Positions 23,300 through 33,997 of a stretch of 64,000 nt of DNA are shown in pieces (the stretch's first letter is position 1; every line of letters begins with the position of its first letter). The DNA comes from Trissonchulus latispiculum (taxonomy: Eukaryota > Nematoda > Enoplea > Enoplida > Ironidae): positions 1 through 64,000 of the forward strand of contig JASAND010000660.1 of assembly GCA_030248195.1 (NCBI GenBank), read 5' to 3'. Made by a program: the position numbers and the translations under genes. The notes beneath the pieces are model-generated. The model searched no databases, was not told where the DNA came from, and saw nothing but the letters and a program-made list of their open reading frames with translations.

Positions 23300-23860
23300 C
23301 AGGAAAAATTTGGAAAAATTAAAAATTTATGGGAAAATTTCTAATTTTTTCGAAAAAATGATCAAATTGGTTATAATATTGCTTAAATTAAAATAAAATT
23401 TAGGTTTTTTAGCCCATTCCCCAAATTCGATTTTTCCGGACTCCACCCCACCAAAAACCGCCTGGCTGACCCCAGTAGGTGTAATTGGGGAGGGGGGTGA
23501 CCCCCCAGCCATTTTTCCAAAACCCCCCAGAAATTTTTGGGGTTCCCGCCCCCCCCCCCAACTGGGGAGGGGGGGTAGTCGCGCCGAAGGCGATTACGAA
23601 TTATAAGATTACGTATGTGTATATTTTCTATAACCTCTAAATTGCCGGTAATTATTATGGCCATGATGTAAATCTTTAAAAGCGGAATTATTACAATCAC
23701 AGGTATAAAAAGGTATAGTTATTGATATCTATATCTTGCAAAATGACAGTACTAGCAGTTTCACTATAATTTAAAAATTGAAAAGATATAGGCTTATCGT
23801 AACTGTATATTATTCTAGGTTCACTATATAGAATAGGTAAATCTTTGGGAAAGTTATTAT
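23300..23860 (-). pseudogene. Poly-G unit and Penelope-like N-terminal remnant, right arm
   Basis: Mirror of about 9050-9600. The poly-G unit with its GTCGCGCCGAAGGCG hairpin is at about 23480-23592. It is followed on the minus strand by the remnant whose translation includes HGHIITGNLEVIENI-type sequence in a shifted frame. Confidence 0.7.
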
Positions 23861-24179
23861 TTATACAGTAGAAGAATTAAATAATCTAGTAAACTGAATA
23901 GTATAAATTAAAGGATTGGAATATTTTAGAGACAACTTAACCCTTTAACTTTTATTTGCTTTCATAGTCTGTTTATTACAAACACATAGTTTATATTTAC
24001 ATAGATCATATAAGATAAGTCAACATTATTATTAAAAGCTTCGTGAAGATACGTATATAATTTGGTTAATACATGTTTATTTAAGTTAAAAATAGTTGAT
24101 ATAATACTAGTCCTAAATAACTTAGGATTATTGCTATATAACGCAATGAGTTCGCCGTGAGCTCTAGCCAACCCAGCTA

Positions 24180-24475
24180 TCCATCCTTAATTGGTCGGTA
24201 AATGGGTACCACTATTGTGGGAAGGTAACAGGAGTCCGTGTAGGGCTTAACGCCTTGAAGGGCCGGCCCCCCTTCCACGGATGTAGTCATCATTTGAGGT
24301 GACACTCCTGGCTCTACGGCTGTGTATCCGGGGATGAGCACCGGCACCCCTTGTCCCTGAAGCAGGGATGGAGATATTCTCCAGGGGTCACCTTTACCTT
24401 TTTTTATTGCTATATAAGTCAAGCAAAGTATTGTACAAAGTAACAGTATCAATATCTTGCTTTCTTTCGTTCCTG
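24180..24475 (-). repeat. GC-rich Penelope-like junction block, right arm
   Basis: Mirror of 8430-8740 and slightly different in sequence. On the minus strand AGGTGACCCC..CTGG can pair with CCAGGAGTGTCACCT, enclosing smaller hairpins such as TCCCTGCTTCAGGGA. The 121-codon frame 24177-24542 runs through it but has no recognisable protein similarity. Confidence 0.5.
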
Positions 24476-24489
24476 TTTTTCTTAATGCC

Positions 24490-25108
24490 TCATTTATAGC
24501 TATATATAAGCTTTTTATTAAAACATGAGTACACGGATTCATTACTGCTATCAGTATTAACCATTACTTTATCATTAAGTCCATAAGGAAATGTAGTTTT
24601 TAACTGTTTAATCCAATAATCTTCACGTGAGCGTCGGTGATCACCGGTATCTTGAAGATTATCAGACTGTATTACTTCAATTATTTGTACAATAGGAGTA
24701 CCACAATTATTGTTAGCATAATGTTCAACTAGTAATTTACATCCTGAATAACTATCACCAAACGCAGATCGGTAGTGTTCCCCAAATCTGGTTCGGATGC
24801 TACGTTTAGTCTCTCTCACCCACATATTGAATGCGACACAGCGAACAAGTAATTACATATACAACATAGGCAGTCTCGCAATTAATTAAGTTATTTCGAG
24901 TACCATTGACTATTGGGCAAAGTTGTGAGTTATAAGCACCGCAAATCGAACCTTCCTCAGAGGCTTGTCTACAAGTTACACAGTTATTTCTTCTACATTT
25001 CTCAAACTGGCTGGACGTGGGTAAGAATAGGCTAAGACAACCAGGGCTACCCAGTCCCCAATTATCGTAAATGGTCCAATAAATAATTTTAGCCCGTGAA
25101 GGATCCAA
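24490..25108 (-). pseudogene. Penelope-like GIY-YIG endonuclease, right arm (nearly intact)
   Basis: Two overlapping minus-strand frames cover the module. Frame 24806-25108 holds the Cys-rich finger CRRNNCVTCRQ and the GIY-YIG strands VVYVITCSLCRIQYVGE. Frame 24490-24825 continues with TKRSIRTRFGEHYRSAF and REDYWIKQLK. The overlap at 24806-24825 implies a single-base shift. The order finger, GIY, YIG, Arg helix, Glu is that of endonuclease-bearing Penelope-like elements. The RT that should precede it is missing on the 25110-25300 side. Confidence 0.88.
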
Positions 25109-25562
25109 TTACAATTACAGATAGATAGTATCCCATACGCATGGCTCCCGATGGGATTAAAACCCGACCGTACAGGTGGCTGGTGAATTTTGCAGTTGAA
25201 CTTAGTTTATAGCGACCAGGAGGATCGAAGTAAGTATTGAAATAAAGAATAAGGTAAAGTCAGACCCTTGGTTTCTACGCTGTAAAAATATAAGCAAAAC
25301 AAATGGATGGGTGAAGCCAGAGAGGAACATAAGTACAGTTCAATAATGAAATATCAAGCAGCTAACCTAAACCAAACAGAAAGTTCAAGTTACAAGACAG
25401 TGGATAAACGTCAGTTAAAGGGTTGCATAGCCATCAATAGACACGTAAAAACTCATTTGCAGTGTGATATTAGTTGAATTAAACGAATGCATTACAGTCA
25501 TAAATAAACAGTGACATTTTGTCAGTCTATGTCGGGGAGACGCCAGCCTGACAGGTGTTTTC

Positions 25563-26345
25563 CCGTTAAACAAACCGTCCCGTTACACAAACCAACAGTA
25601 CCGTTACACAAACCAAAAGTGCCGTTACACAAACCAGTAGTGCCGTTACACAAACCATTAACCTGTATTGTGTTAGCGCTCAATCGACACAAATTTTAAG
25701 TTTATGCTGAAATATCAGCAACCAAATGTAATATATGCGCAATCTTCAAAGAAGCTGAAGTGGGTTTAATTTCATACAAAACGCAACTAAACCGACCGTA
25801 ACTAATTATATCTGTTTAATTTAGTGGTGGATTCAAATAAAGTCGTATGTCTTTACGGTTGTTGAGGAATTTCACCTGAAGGCTCCCGTCCAAATGACGT
25901 TTTAAAAATATGAGTTTTAAAAGTTATCATATTTTCTCCTGTGCCAAAAACTCCCGACAAACTTTATTGAATCTGGGCAATAAATTATTTTTTAATAAAT
26001 CAAATTATTGCTCGAATTTAAAGTGTGTCAATGTGGAATTATAATTTTGATTGAGGCCTAAATTTCTTGATTAGCTTTAAATATTTATAATTGACTTTGT
26101 ATCAGTTTGCTTACAGTTAAATGTTTTGAAAGTAAGAAAATTCTACTTATCATTGTTAAAAGTAATTGTTACTTCCTAGTAATTAGAGGTATATATGAGG
26201 TTTGTGTAACGGGAAAGACGGTTTGTGTAACGGGAAACGCGGTTTGTGTAACGGGAAAACCGGTTTGTGTAACGAGACTGAAGGTTTGTGTAACGGCACT
26301 AAAGTTTGAGTATCGGAACCTCTCGGTTTGTGTAACGGCACCACA
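25563..26345. mobile_element. Element with regular inverted 21-bp motif arrays (right arm)
   Basis: At 25563-25660 there are five CCGTTACACAAACC units, at 25563, 25580, 25601, 25622 and 25643. At 26199-26340 there are seven units of the inverted form GGTTTGTGTAACGG, at 26199, 26220, 26241, 26262, 26283, 26303 (degenerate) and 26325. The period is exactly 21 bp for most, about two turns of the helix, so a bound protein would meet every motif on the same face. The central 540 bp is AT-rich and non-coding. Confidence 0.85.
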
Positions 26346-26389
26346 TCGCCTGACATGCATTGGAAGCGCACTCAAGTGTGGTCATTGGT

Positions 26390-27480
26390 AGCGCACTAAA
26401 GTGCGGTTTTTGTGTGTGTGGAAATACACGAATGTACCCTCAGAGGAGTACCCTTTAGGATTACCAAAATCAAAGTTGCATATAAAGCTGAAACAATAAT
26501 TATGCAAATACAGCATAAAATAGGTAGGCCGTACAATCGAGATAAATAAAGCAAAATAGTAGTCACAAGGACTATGGCTAAGTCTGGATGAGCGAGAAAT
26601 CTCTCCGCCTCCATTCATAGTAGCCACAACAAATAGAGAAGTTAGTAACTGATTTGCCCACCATTACCTAAAAAACTAAGTATACCGTTTTTTTCGAATA
26701 CAGTTGTTTAGAAGGTTGTAGAATCAATCACTGGAAAACGTACAATCGTAATGTAATCGTAATCGTAAAAACTAAAAGCAGCTGGGGTGAGAGGTACAAC
26801 GTTGAAATGCATAGAGAACTACGTATTTAACTAACAGAAAACAGCGTGTTGAAGTTGGTTCAACTTATTCAGCATGTGTAACTAAAGGTAATCTATAAAA
26901 AGTATATATTTTTAGAAACCTCAGGAGGAGGAGAATCCGGTAAAAGCATCACATCCGGTCTATATCTGGTAACCGGATACCAAATCGATAAAAACGCTTC
27001 AGATTCGGAAAGAGAAAGCTAATTAATTCTTCCTGTAGTATGTTGGTCCTTGGCCCAAGACATTTCCGAAAATCTGGTAACAACCGGTCCATGTCCGGTA
27101 ACCGGATGTCTAGGCCACAAACACTGTACAGCAAGATGGGTAGGTCGTACAGTTTCGCTGATTGAATTTTTTAATTCAGTGGGTCGAAATTAGTCTGTGT
27201 TCGAAATTTTGTCCGATTTGGACCAAAATTGCGTTATCTGTGGTCGTATCCGGTTCCAGAAAAATCGGAAAAATCGGTTTTTCCGGTCTAGTGCTCGGAT
27301 TCGTGGATAAAAAATATTCGTCTTTGGCACAATGAATATTTGGGATGCTACTTTCATTTTACCGGTGTCAAAGTAGTCGAATATCTGGTTGACTTCCGGT
27401 TCTGAGCTTTGAAATTTGAAATTTCATGGGCTATTATCTCAGTATCTGGTTAGTCCAGAAGTCAAGTTATTTCATTAAAA
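26390..27480. other. Non-coding right-arm sequence
   Basis: Mirror of about 5421-6540. Only short chance reading frames; the CCGGTTACCGGAT words recur near 26938-27110. No gene seen. Confidence 0.5.
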
Positions 27481-28410
27481 TGATATTTTGTCTAGCCCTA
27501 ACAAGAATCAACCTCAAATTACTTCATATCTGCTGTAATGTTTGAATGACAGCGTTTTAAAAATGGTTCAAAAATCACTTATATTGCATGCAACAAAGCT
27601 AAGCGTGTGGGATCAGATCTCATGTCCGGTTTAACAATTAGACAAAACAAGCAAAATCAACCCACTTTTTAAATGCTATCATTCAAAAATTACAGCAGAT
27701 ATGAAGTAATTGAGATGGATGCTTGGTTGGGATAGACAAAATATCATTTTAATGAAAGAATGTTACTTCCGTACCAACCGGATACTGAGATAATAGCCCA
27801 TGAAATCTCAAATTTCAAAGATCAGAACCGGAAAGCGACCGGATATTCGACTACTTTGACACCGGTAAAATGAAAGTAGCCTCCCAAATATCGATTGTGC
27901 CAAAGGCAAATATTTTTATCCGCGATTCCGAGCACCAGACCGGAGAAACCGATTTTTCGGTTTTTTTCGAGCCGGATCCGACCATAGGTCACGCAATTTT
28001 AGTCCAAATAGGACAATCAGTATTTGGCTCATTTTACCGGTGTCAAAGTAGTCGAATATACGGTCGATTTCCGGATCTGATCTTTGAAATTTGAGATTTC
28101 ATGGGCTATTATCTCAGTATCCGGTTGGTCCGGAAGTAAACTTCTTTCATTAAAATGATGTTTTGTCTGTCCCTACCAAGCATCCACCTCAATTACTTCA
28201 TATATGCTGTAATTTTTGAATGATAGCGTTTAAAAAGTGGGTTGATTTTGCTTGTTTTATCTAACCGGACATGAGATCTGATCCCACACGCTTAGCTTTG
28301 TTCCATGCAATATAAGTTATTTTTGAACCATTCTTAAAACGCTGTCATTCAAACAATACAGCAGATATGACGTAATTTGAGGTTGATTCTTGTTAGGGCT
28401 AGACAAAATA
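27480..28410. repeat. Imperfect foldback, right-arm copy
   Basis: Mirror of 4495-5420. The two halves face each other around about 27950, with TTTTGTCTAGCCCTAACA near each outer edge. Confidence 0.7.
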
Positions 28411-28544
28411 TCATTTTTGACAAATATCATCAACATCAGCCCAAAACGGATTACAGTTTCACAGAGGATATGTCTCGAACTTCACGATGGTGTATGCAAT
28501 TTGGCTCTAGTGCCTGTGGTGCGACCTGGGGGTGACCTAGGCTC

Positions 28545-30494
28545 GGCGGGAAAAAACCCATGTGCGGGAAAAACCCCAAATTTCAAAATAAACTTTTTTT
28601 CGAACCATTGACAGCAAAGGAAAAATTCATGCATTTCTTAGAGCCTCCTGATTAATTTGGGATAGATTTTACCTAGGTTCGACCTTCTATGTGAGGTCCA
28701 GGTGGCCAAAATCTGAGATGGTGCCATTTCAAGCCAAATTTTCAAATTTCGCCAAAAACCGCTAATTTTTCACTAAAATAGGTCGGGTTTGGCTTTAAAG
28801 GCAATAAAAACACCATGTGCGGGAAAAACCCCAAATTTCAAAATGAACTTTTTTTCGAACCATTGACAGCAAAGGAAAAATTCATGCATTTCTTAGAGCC
28901 TCCTGATTAATTTGGGATAGATTTTACCTAGGTTCGACCTTCTATGTGAGGTCCAGGTGGCCAAAATCTGAGATGGTGCCATTTCAAGCCAAATTTTCAA
29001 ATTTCGCCAAAAACCGCTAATTTTTCACTAAAAAAGGTCGGGTTTGGCTTTAAATGCAATAAAAACACATTTTCTATGTGATAGCATGCTTAAACTGCAG
29101 AAATTAAGCAAATTTTGAAAATTTCCAAAATTTGCCTATGTTTACGTGTTAAGGTGGTGATTCCCTTTGGTCACATAAAGTTTGCACCATTATTACTCAT
29201 TCATTACTTGGAGTTAAGAGGCCATTTTTATATCAAAATGTAGCTTGACATTTTCTCTTTTTAATGCATGCCACGAAACTAATGTTGCTTTTCTAAAATA
29301 TTTTTAACACATTTTAGAAGAAGTATAATTTTCCAGAATTTTTGCAGACTCAAGTAAATTTTTTCGCGAGACATCGGTTATATCATTCGATACCTCCATC
29401 AAATAGCTGGGGACGATTTTTTATTTATTGTGAAATCGTTCTTCGTTATAGAGAAATAAGCTGAAATGTGAGCGTAACCTGGATTTTGCCTACTTTTTCC
29501 AAATTTGTCAAGCGATTACTTTAGCTAGAAAGCAGTAATCGGGGCAACTAAAAAATCGTCCCTGGGTATATTTGTGCGGAACACATTTGTTCAGTAGCAG
29601 CCCTCCAGATTGCATGGTGAATGCTCCACAAACTTTGGAAAAAAAATTGGTCGTGTTTTTACAAAAACTACATTCTTTATGATAGCAGCCTACAGGATAG
29701 CAGTTGGAAGACGATCATGCGTCGGATAATTTGTCCCTGTGTGACCTTCAGACCGACGCCCTTAGTTTGATTTTACGGCTTGCGTAGTTCAAGAAATGTT
29801 GGATTATTTGATTTCCGCAAAAATCACAAGTTTACGACGCCAAAACAAGAAAAACGGCTATATCTCACGGTAGAGAAAAGATAGAAACTTGCTTTAAAAG
29901 CAAAAATGTGAAGCTTAATGAGGTCTTTCGAATGAATACCGTAATAACTGTATAGCAAACGTTCAGAAATTGGGAAAAACCACTCTGCCCGGAAACCTCA
30001 AATTTTTGAATCGGGATTGCGCGGAGGGTGTTAGAACGCTAAAAGAACTTATTTCGGAAAGTTTCATCAAATTTCATCTTGATTTACGCCACCAAACAAC
30101 AATATGTGCCCAAAAGGAATCACCACCTTAAACACACGAAATTTTGAAAAGTCAATTTGACATGATTTTTTGCAAAAATATTGGTATTTTATGATTCAGT
30201 TGTACTAAAAATGACCCGCTCTTTCGAATGGTATAGTCAAAACCGTTCTGTCATGCTTGCAGCAAAAAATTCGGCTTGGTTTTTTTCCCGCCCATGGGTT
30301 TTTTCCCGCATTGGGTTTTTTCCCATCGGTTTGGTCGAAAATTTCTCACCAACGGTAAGCGTTAGAGAGACGTATTATGGCTTATTTTGAAGCTCTTCGC
30401 AAGGCCTCATGGTAGTTATCGTTAGATTTTAGATTTGTCGCTTACCTAATAAAAAAGTTACAGCCAAAATTTGAAAATTTGGGTTTTTTCCCGC
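28545..30494. mobile_element. GCGGG-terminated element with TTAA insertion, right arm
   Basis: From GGCGGGAAAAAACCCA at about 28545 to GGGTTTTTTCCCGC at 30494, with GCGGGAAAAA repeated near 28564 and 28818 at the start of each copy of a 255-bp tandem duplication. The TTAA transposon occupies 29149-30131. Non-coding. Confidence 0.75.
29149..30131. mobile_element. TTAA transposon (GGTGGTGATTCC ends), right arm
   Basis: TTAA-GGTGGTGATTCCC at 29149 and GGAATCACCACC-TTAA ending at 30131. The left flank CCTATGTTTACGTG and right flank ACACACGAAATTTTGAAAAG join at a single TTAA at 33501-33504 (reverse complement), the unoccupied site in the related element. Confidence 0.88.
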
Positions 30495-30599
30495 CGCGCT
30501 ATAAATAAATAATATGCAACTGGATAAACAGAAGTATTTGCAGGAACAATAGAACACCTATAATCATGTCGCAATGCAGAAAACCATTGTAAATGATTG

Positions 30600-32110
30600 G
30601 AAAGAGGTGGGGGTCTGGGGGCAGTAGCCCCCCATCAAAAGCTAGAGCTATTTTAAATATGAAAGGCTTGAAAACTATTTTTTCAGAGCACTTTTTTTGC
30701 AAAAATATTCAAAAATTTGGCTGTGTAGTTTGGTGTGTAAATTACGTAGTTTTTCACTGTGCAAATGTATTATTTTGTGTAAATACACAGTATTGTACAC
30801 TACAAGACAACCATGGTTTTAAACTCAAAAACGTGATCGCCAACATGTTTCCAAGTCCAAAATAAGGTCAATATTGAGTCATAAGATCCATAATACTGCT
30901 AAAAACGTGTATTTCTCGCAATAACTAGTAACTACATATATACTTTAAGCCGAAAATTTGGACTTTGAAAATTTTTGCAAAATTTACCCTAAAAACACCC
31001 TATTTTTGGCTATTTTCGCGACTTCGGCGCGACTAGCCCCCCCCCCCCCCCCCCAGTTGGGGGGGAGGGACGTCTCCCCCAAAAATTTCTGGGGGGGGGG
31101 GGGTGAAAAATTGCTTGGGGGGCTGCCTCCCCCCACCCCCCCCACATTACACCTATGCCCCCAACCCTCTCCCAAAAAATTTTTCATTTTGTATGCCAAA
31201 AATAGCATTTTCAGCCGTTTCTAATGATGAAAAACATCTAACCATAAAGTAATTTTAACATAGAGTGGTTTAAACTCAAAAACTTGATCGCCAACATGTT
31301 TCCAAGTCCAAAATAAAGTCAATATTGAGTCAGAAGGTCCATGAAACTTTGAAAACATGTATTTCACGTAATAATGAACACTTTAAAACTAAAATTTGGA
31401 CATTTCTGAAAAATTTTACAAAGTTTACCCCTAAAAAACCCTATTTTTGCCGCCTTCAGCGCAACTACCCCCCCCCCCCCTCCAGTTGGGGGGGGGGGGG
31501 GGGGCCGAGGGGGGAGGGCCCCCCAAAAATTTTGGGGGTGGTTTGTAAAAATGGCTGGGGGGGAACCCCTCCCCCCAAACCTCCTCCAAGTACGCCTGGC
31601 TTTTCCTAGGCAAAAATTTCTGGGGGGGGAAGTCTGGGGAGTCCCCCACCCCCAGGTCTGGGAGGGGCTCGGATTTCTGGGGGGGAAGAAAATTTTTTCA
31701 AAAATGCTTAAAAATAGCTATTTTTTGCTGCTGAGCTAAAAAATTCAATATTTTTAGCTTAAATTTAAGCTTAAAATAGCTAAAAAGTGCTTAAAAATGG
31801 GTAAAAATTTTCAAAATTTTCCCTCAAAACCCTATTTTTCCGGGCACTTTAGGGTGGGGGGGGGAAGGTCCGAATCCTGGGGGGGCGGTTCTGGGGGGGG
31901 GCGTCCCAAGTCTGGGGGAACGGATTTCTGGGGGGGACCACCCCCCCCCCCCGCTGTAGGAAAAAGCCAGTACACCTATGCCCCCCACCCCCCATACCCG
32001 ACCTCGACTACGCCCTCCCAAGCCGAGCTCAGACCCCCCTCCCCCCTAAAATGGGGTCCAAACAAGAGAAAAATGCCAAATTTTTGCAAAATTTTTTGCA
32101 ATGATTGAAT
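30600..32110. repeat. Poly-G/C repeat units, right arm outer block
   Basis: Mirror of 871-2160, with AATATTGA landmarks near 30873 and 31323 and the hairpin CGCGACTTCGGCGCGAC at about 31016. Non-coding. Confidence 0.8.
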
Positions 32111-32337
32111 GATTGAAACAGACAGATAAATTTTTACAATTGTAGCATTCTGTCCGGACGGATGAGTAAATTATCTATCTGTCCAGAGCAGGGTTGGACA
32201 CATGCGTAAATTTTTAAACAATGAACTAATAGCGCAAAATATTTGTGTTTATATATAGCTGTTTTTAACGTTATCATTATTTTTTACATTATGTTTTATA
32301 AAAATTTATGCATAGTTCTAAAGCTTGAATTTATGTT

Positions 32338-32503
32338 TTATTAGTTATATATGCTTTAATAATTTCTAAAACTCATTCGTCCTTGTTAATTTTATGCAAA
32401 TTTACTATGTTGTTCAACTTAAAAGTTATTAGTTATATATGCTTTAATAATTTCTAAAACTCATTCGTCCTTGTTAATTTTATGCAAATTTACTATGTTG
32501 TTC
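32338..32503. repeat. Tandem duplication present only in the right arm
   Basis: A 78-base segment starting TTATTAGTTATATATGC occurs at 32338 and again at 32426 (period 88). The left arm has one copy (about 555-640). Confidence 0.9.
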
Positions 32504-32636
32504 CGACTTAATCATTGCTGTTGAATTTATTAATTTGTTATATATATATAATTAAGTACTTTATGTACTTAATTGTGAACTACATATTCTAAGGTTATGG
32601 GCCTTTTATTACGTATATAGGTATATACATGATAAT

Positions 32637-32852
32637 CTGGGCTTATTCTAGATAATTTTTCTTGGGGGGGGTTCTTGGGGGGGCCCTCGGGGGGCGAGTC
32701 ATTCTTGGGGAGGGGGGGAATTTTTCAAAATGAGCCTTCTGAGCGATTTTTTCAGGGCAAAAGTTGGTACCAAAAGGGGCACCCACTTTTGGGGGGGGGA
32801 GGGTGTTTATGGGGGGCCCACCACCCCCCCCCCCCCACTAGAATAAGCCCAG
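32637..32852. mobile_element. MITE, CTGGGCTTATTCTAG family, right-arm copy
   Basis: Termini CTGGGCTTATTCTAG and CTAGAATAAGCCCAG, flanked by the 5-bp duplication ATAAT at 32632-32636 and 32853-32857, the mirror of ATTAT on the left. Internal poly-G/C core. Confidence 0.85.
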
Positions 32853-32904
32853 ATAATAGTGATAGATCTTACAGTACTGGTCTGCTATAATAGTCCTAGG
32901 TACG

Positions 32905-33001
32905 AGAAAAAAAGAAAAAGAAGAGAGAAAAAAAAGAAAAGAGGAAGAGGGGAGAAGGAAGGAGGAGGGGAGGAGAGGGAAGGAGGGGGGGGGGGGGGGA
33001 A

Positions 33002-33043
<42 letters not shown>

Positions 33044-33120
33044 GAATATGGGGGGGGAGGGGGGGGGGTGTGGGGGGGGGGGGGGGGGGGGGTGTGGGGG
33101 GGGGGGTGGGGGTGTGGGGG
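32905..33120. repeat. Polypurine (GA then G) tract at the palindrome edge
   Basis: From the first base after the right arm, about 130 bases are only A and G on the plus strand, then long G runs with rare T up to 33120. Such mirror-like purine tracts can form triplex (H-DNA) or quadruplex structures. The 85-codon Pro-rich frame on the opposite strand is not a gene. Confidence 0.9.
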
Positions 33121-33153
33121 AGCGTTGTTATATATATACTTGTGTATAGTCAA

Positions 33154-33970
33154 GCGGGAAAAAACCCACTTTTCATATTTTTGGCCAGAACTTTTTACTG
33201 GTTTGAGATATTGAAATACTGACTATACAGACAGGCTGCTAGGCCTAGTCGTAAGCTTTCTTATGAGCTATAGAACACCTCTGTAGGGTGCGCCGTTAGT
33301 GAGAAAAAATGTCCCAAACTGGCGGGAAAAAACCCATATGCGGGAAAAAAACCCACCCCGAAAATTTTTTGGCAAGTTGCCAGGAGCATTTCTAACCGTT
33401 CCAAATGAAAGAGCGGGTTGTTTTTGGTACAACTGCATCAAAATATATTAGTTTTTGTTGAAAAATTGAGGTCATAGTGACTTTTGAAAATTTGGTATGT
33501 TTAACACATAAACATAGGCAAATTTTGGAAATTTTTTAACATTGTTTATTTTCGTCAGTTTAAGCATCCTATCGTGTAGAAAACGTGTTTTTCCTGTATT
33601 TAGGGCCAAACTAGGCCCATTTTAGGCAAAAATAAGCGTTTTTGGCCAAATTGAAATTTTGGCTTGAAATGGCACCATGTCCGATTTTGACCCCCTGGAC
33701 CTCCCATAACAGATCGAACCCAGGTAAAACCTATACCAATTTAATCTATAGGCTCTATTAAACAAATGTATGTATTCGTTGGACCTTTCCTGCTAATGCT
33801 TAGAAAAATTTTCAGTTTTGAAAAGTGGGTTTTTTCCCGCATGTGGGTTTTTTCCCGCCAACTCTAGGTCACCCCCAGGTCGCACCGGAGGGGTTAGAGC
33901 AGTGTGGCATATATCATCATGATGCGCAACAGATGCCCTACACATACATACAATCCGCTTTGGTCTAAGT
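33154..33970. mobile_element. GCGGG-terminated element, third copy, without TTAA insertion
   Basis: GCGGGAAAAAACCCAC at 33154 faces GTGGGTTTTTTCCCGC ending at 33858. The body aligns with the arm copies (TGGCTTGAAATGGCACCAT at about 33660; a GGTCACCCCCAGGTCGCACC tail at about 33867 that matches 4369-4391). At 33501-33504 a lone TTAA marks the place where the arm copies carry a 980-bp transposon. Confidence 0.8.
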
Positions 33971-33997
33971 CTTTCCAGTAGTTCAGGGTGACCATGC

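Larger units (their letters stand above)
17550..32904 (-). repeat. Right arm of the 32.7 kb inverted repeat
   Basis: Mirror copy of 158-15353. It is about 160 bases longer, partly because of a tandem duplication of period 88 at 32338-32503 that is single-copy on the left, and because it keeps about 70 bases beside a TTAA element (about 29080-29150) that the left arm has lost. Several frames are more intact here, for example the reverse transcriptase fragment at 21095-21412. The arms therefore differ by real-looking sequence changes and not only at random single bases. The arm ends abruptly at a GA-only tract. Confidence 0.95.

Noticed and set aside
25563..26345. CRISPR array
   Set aside because: Spacers are about 7 bases and the repeats face each other; the context is eukaryotic.
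26107..26391. A 94-codon frame with heptads VCVTGKx repeated
   Set aside because: The 21-bp DNA motif array is divisible by three, so all frames look repetitive (VCVTGK on one strand, VPLHKP on the other). DNA-level inverted arrays explain it better than a protein.
158..32904. The whole palindrome as a giant transposon with long terminal repeats
   Set aside because: No flanking target duplication, no transposase or integrase gene, and the spacer holds only repeats.
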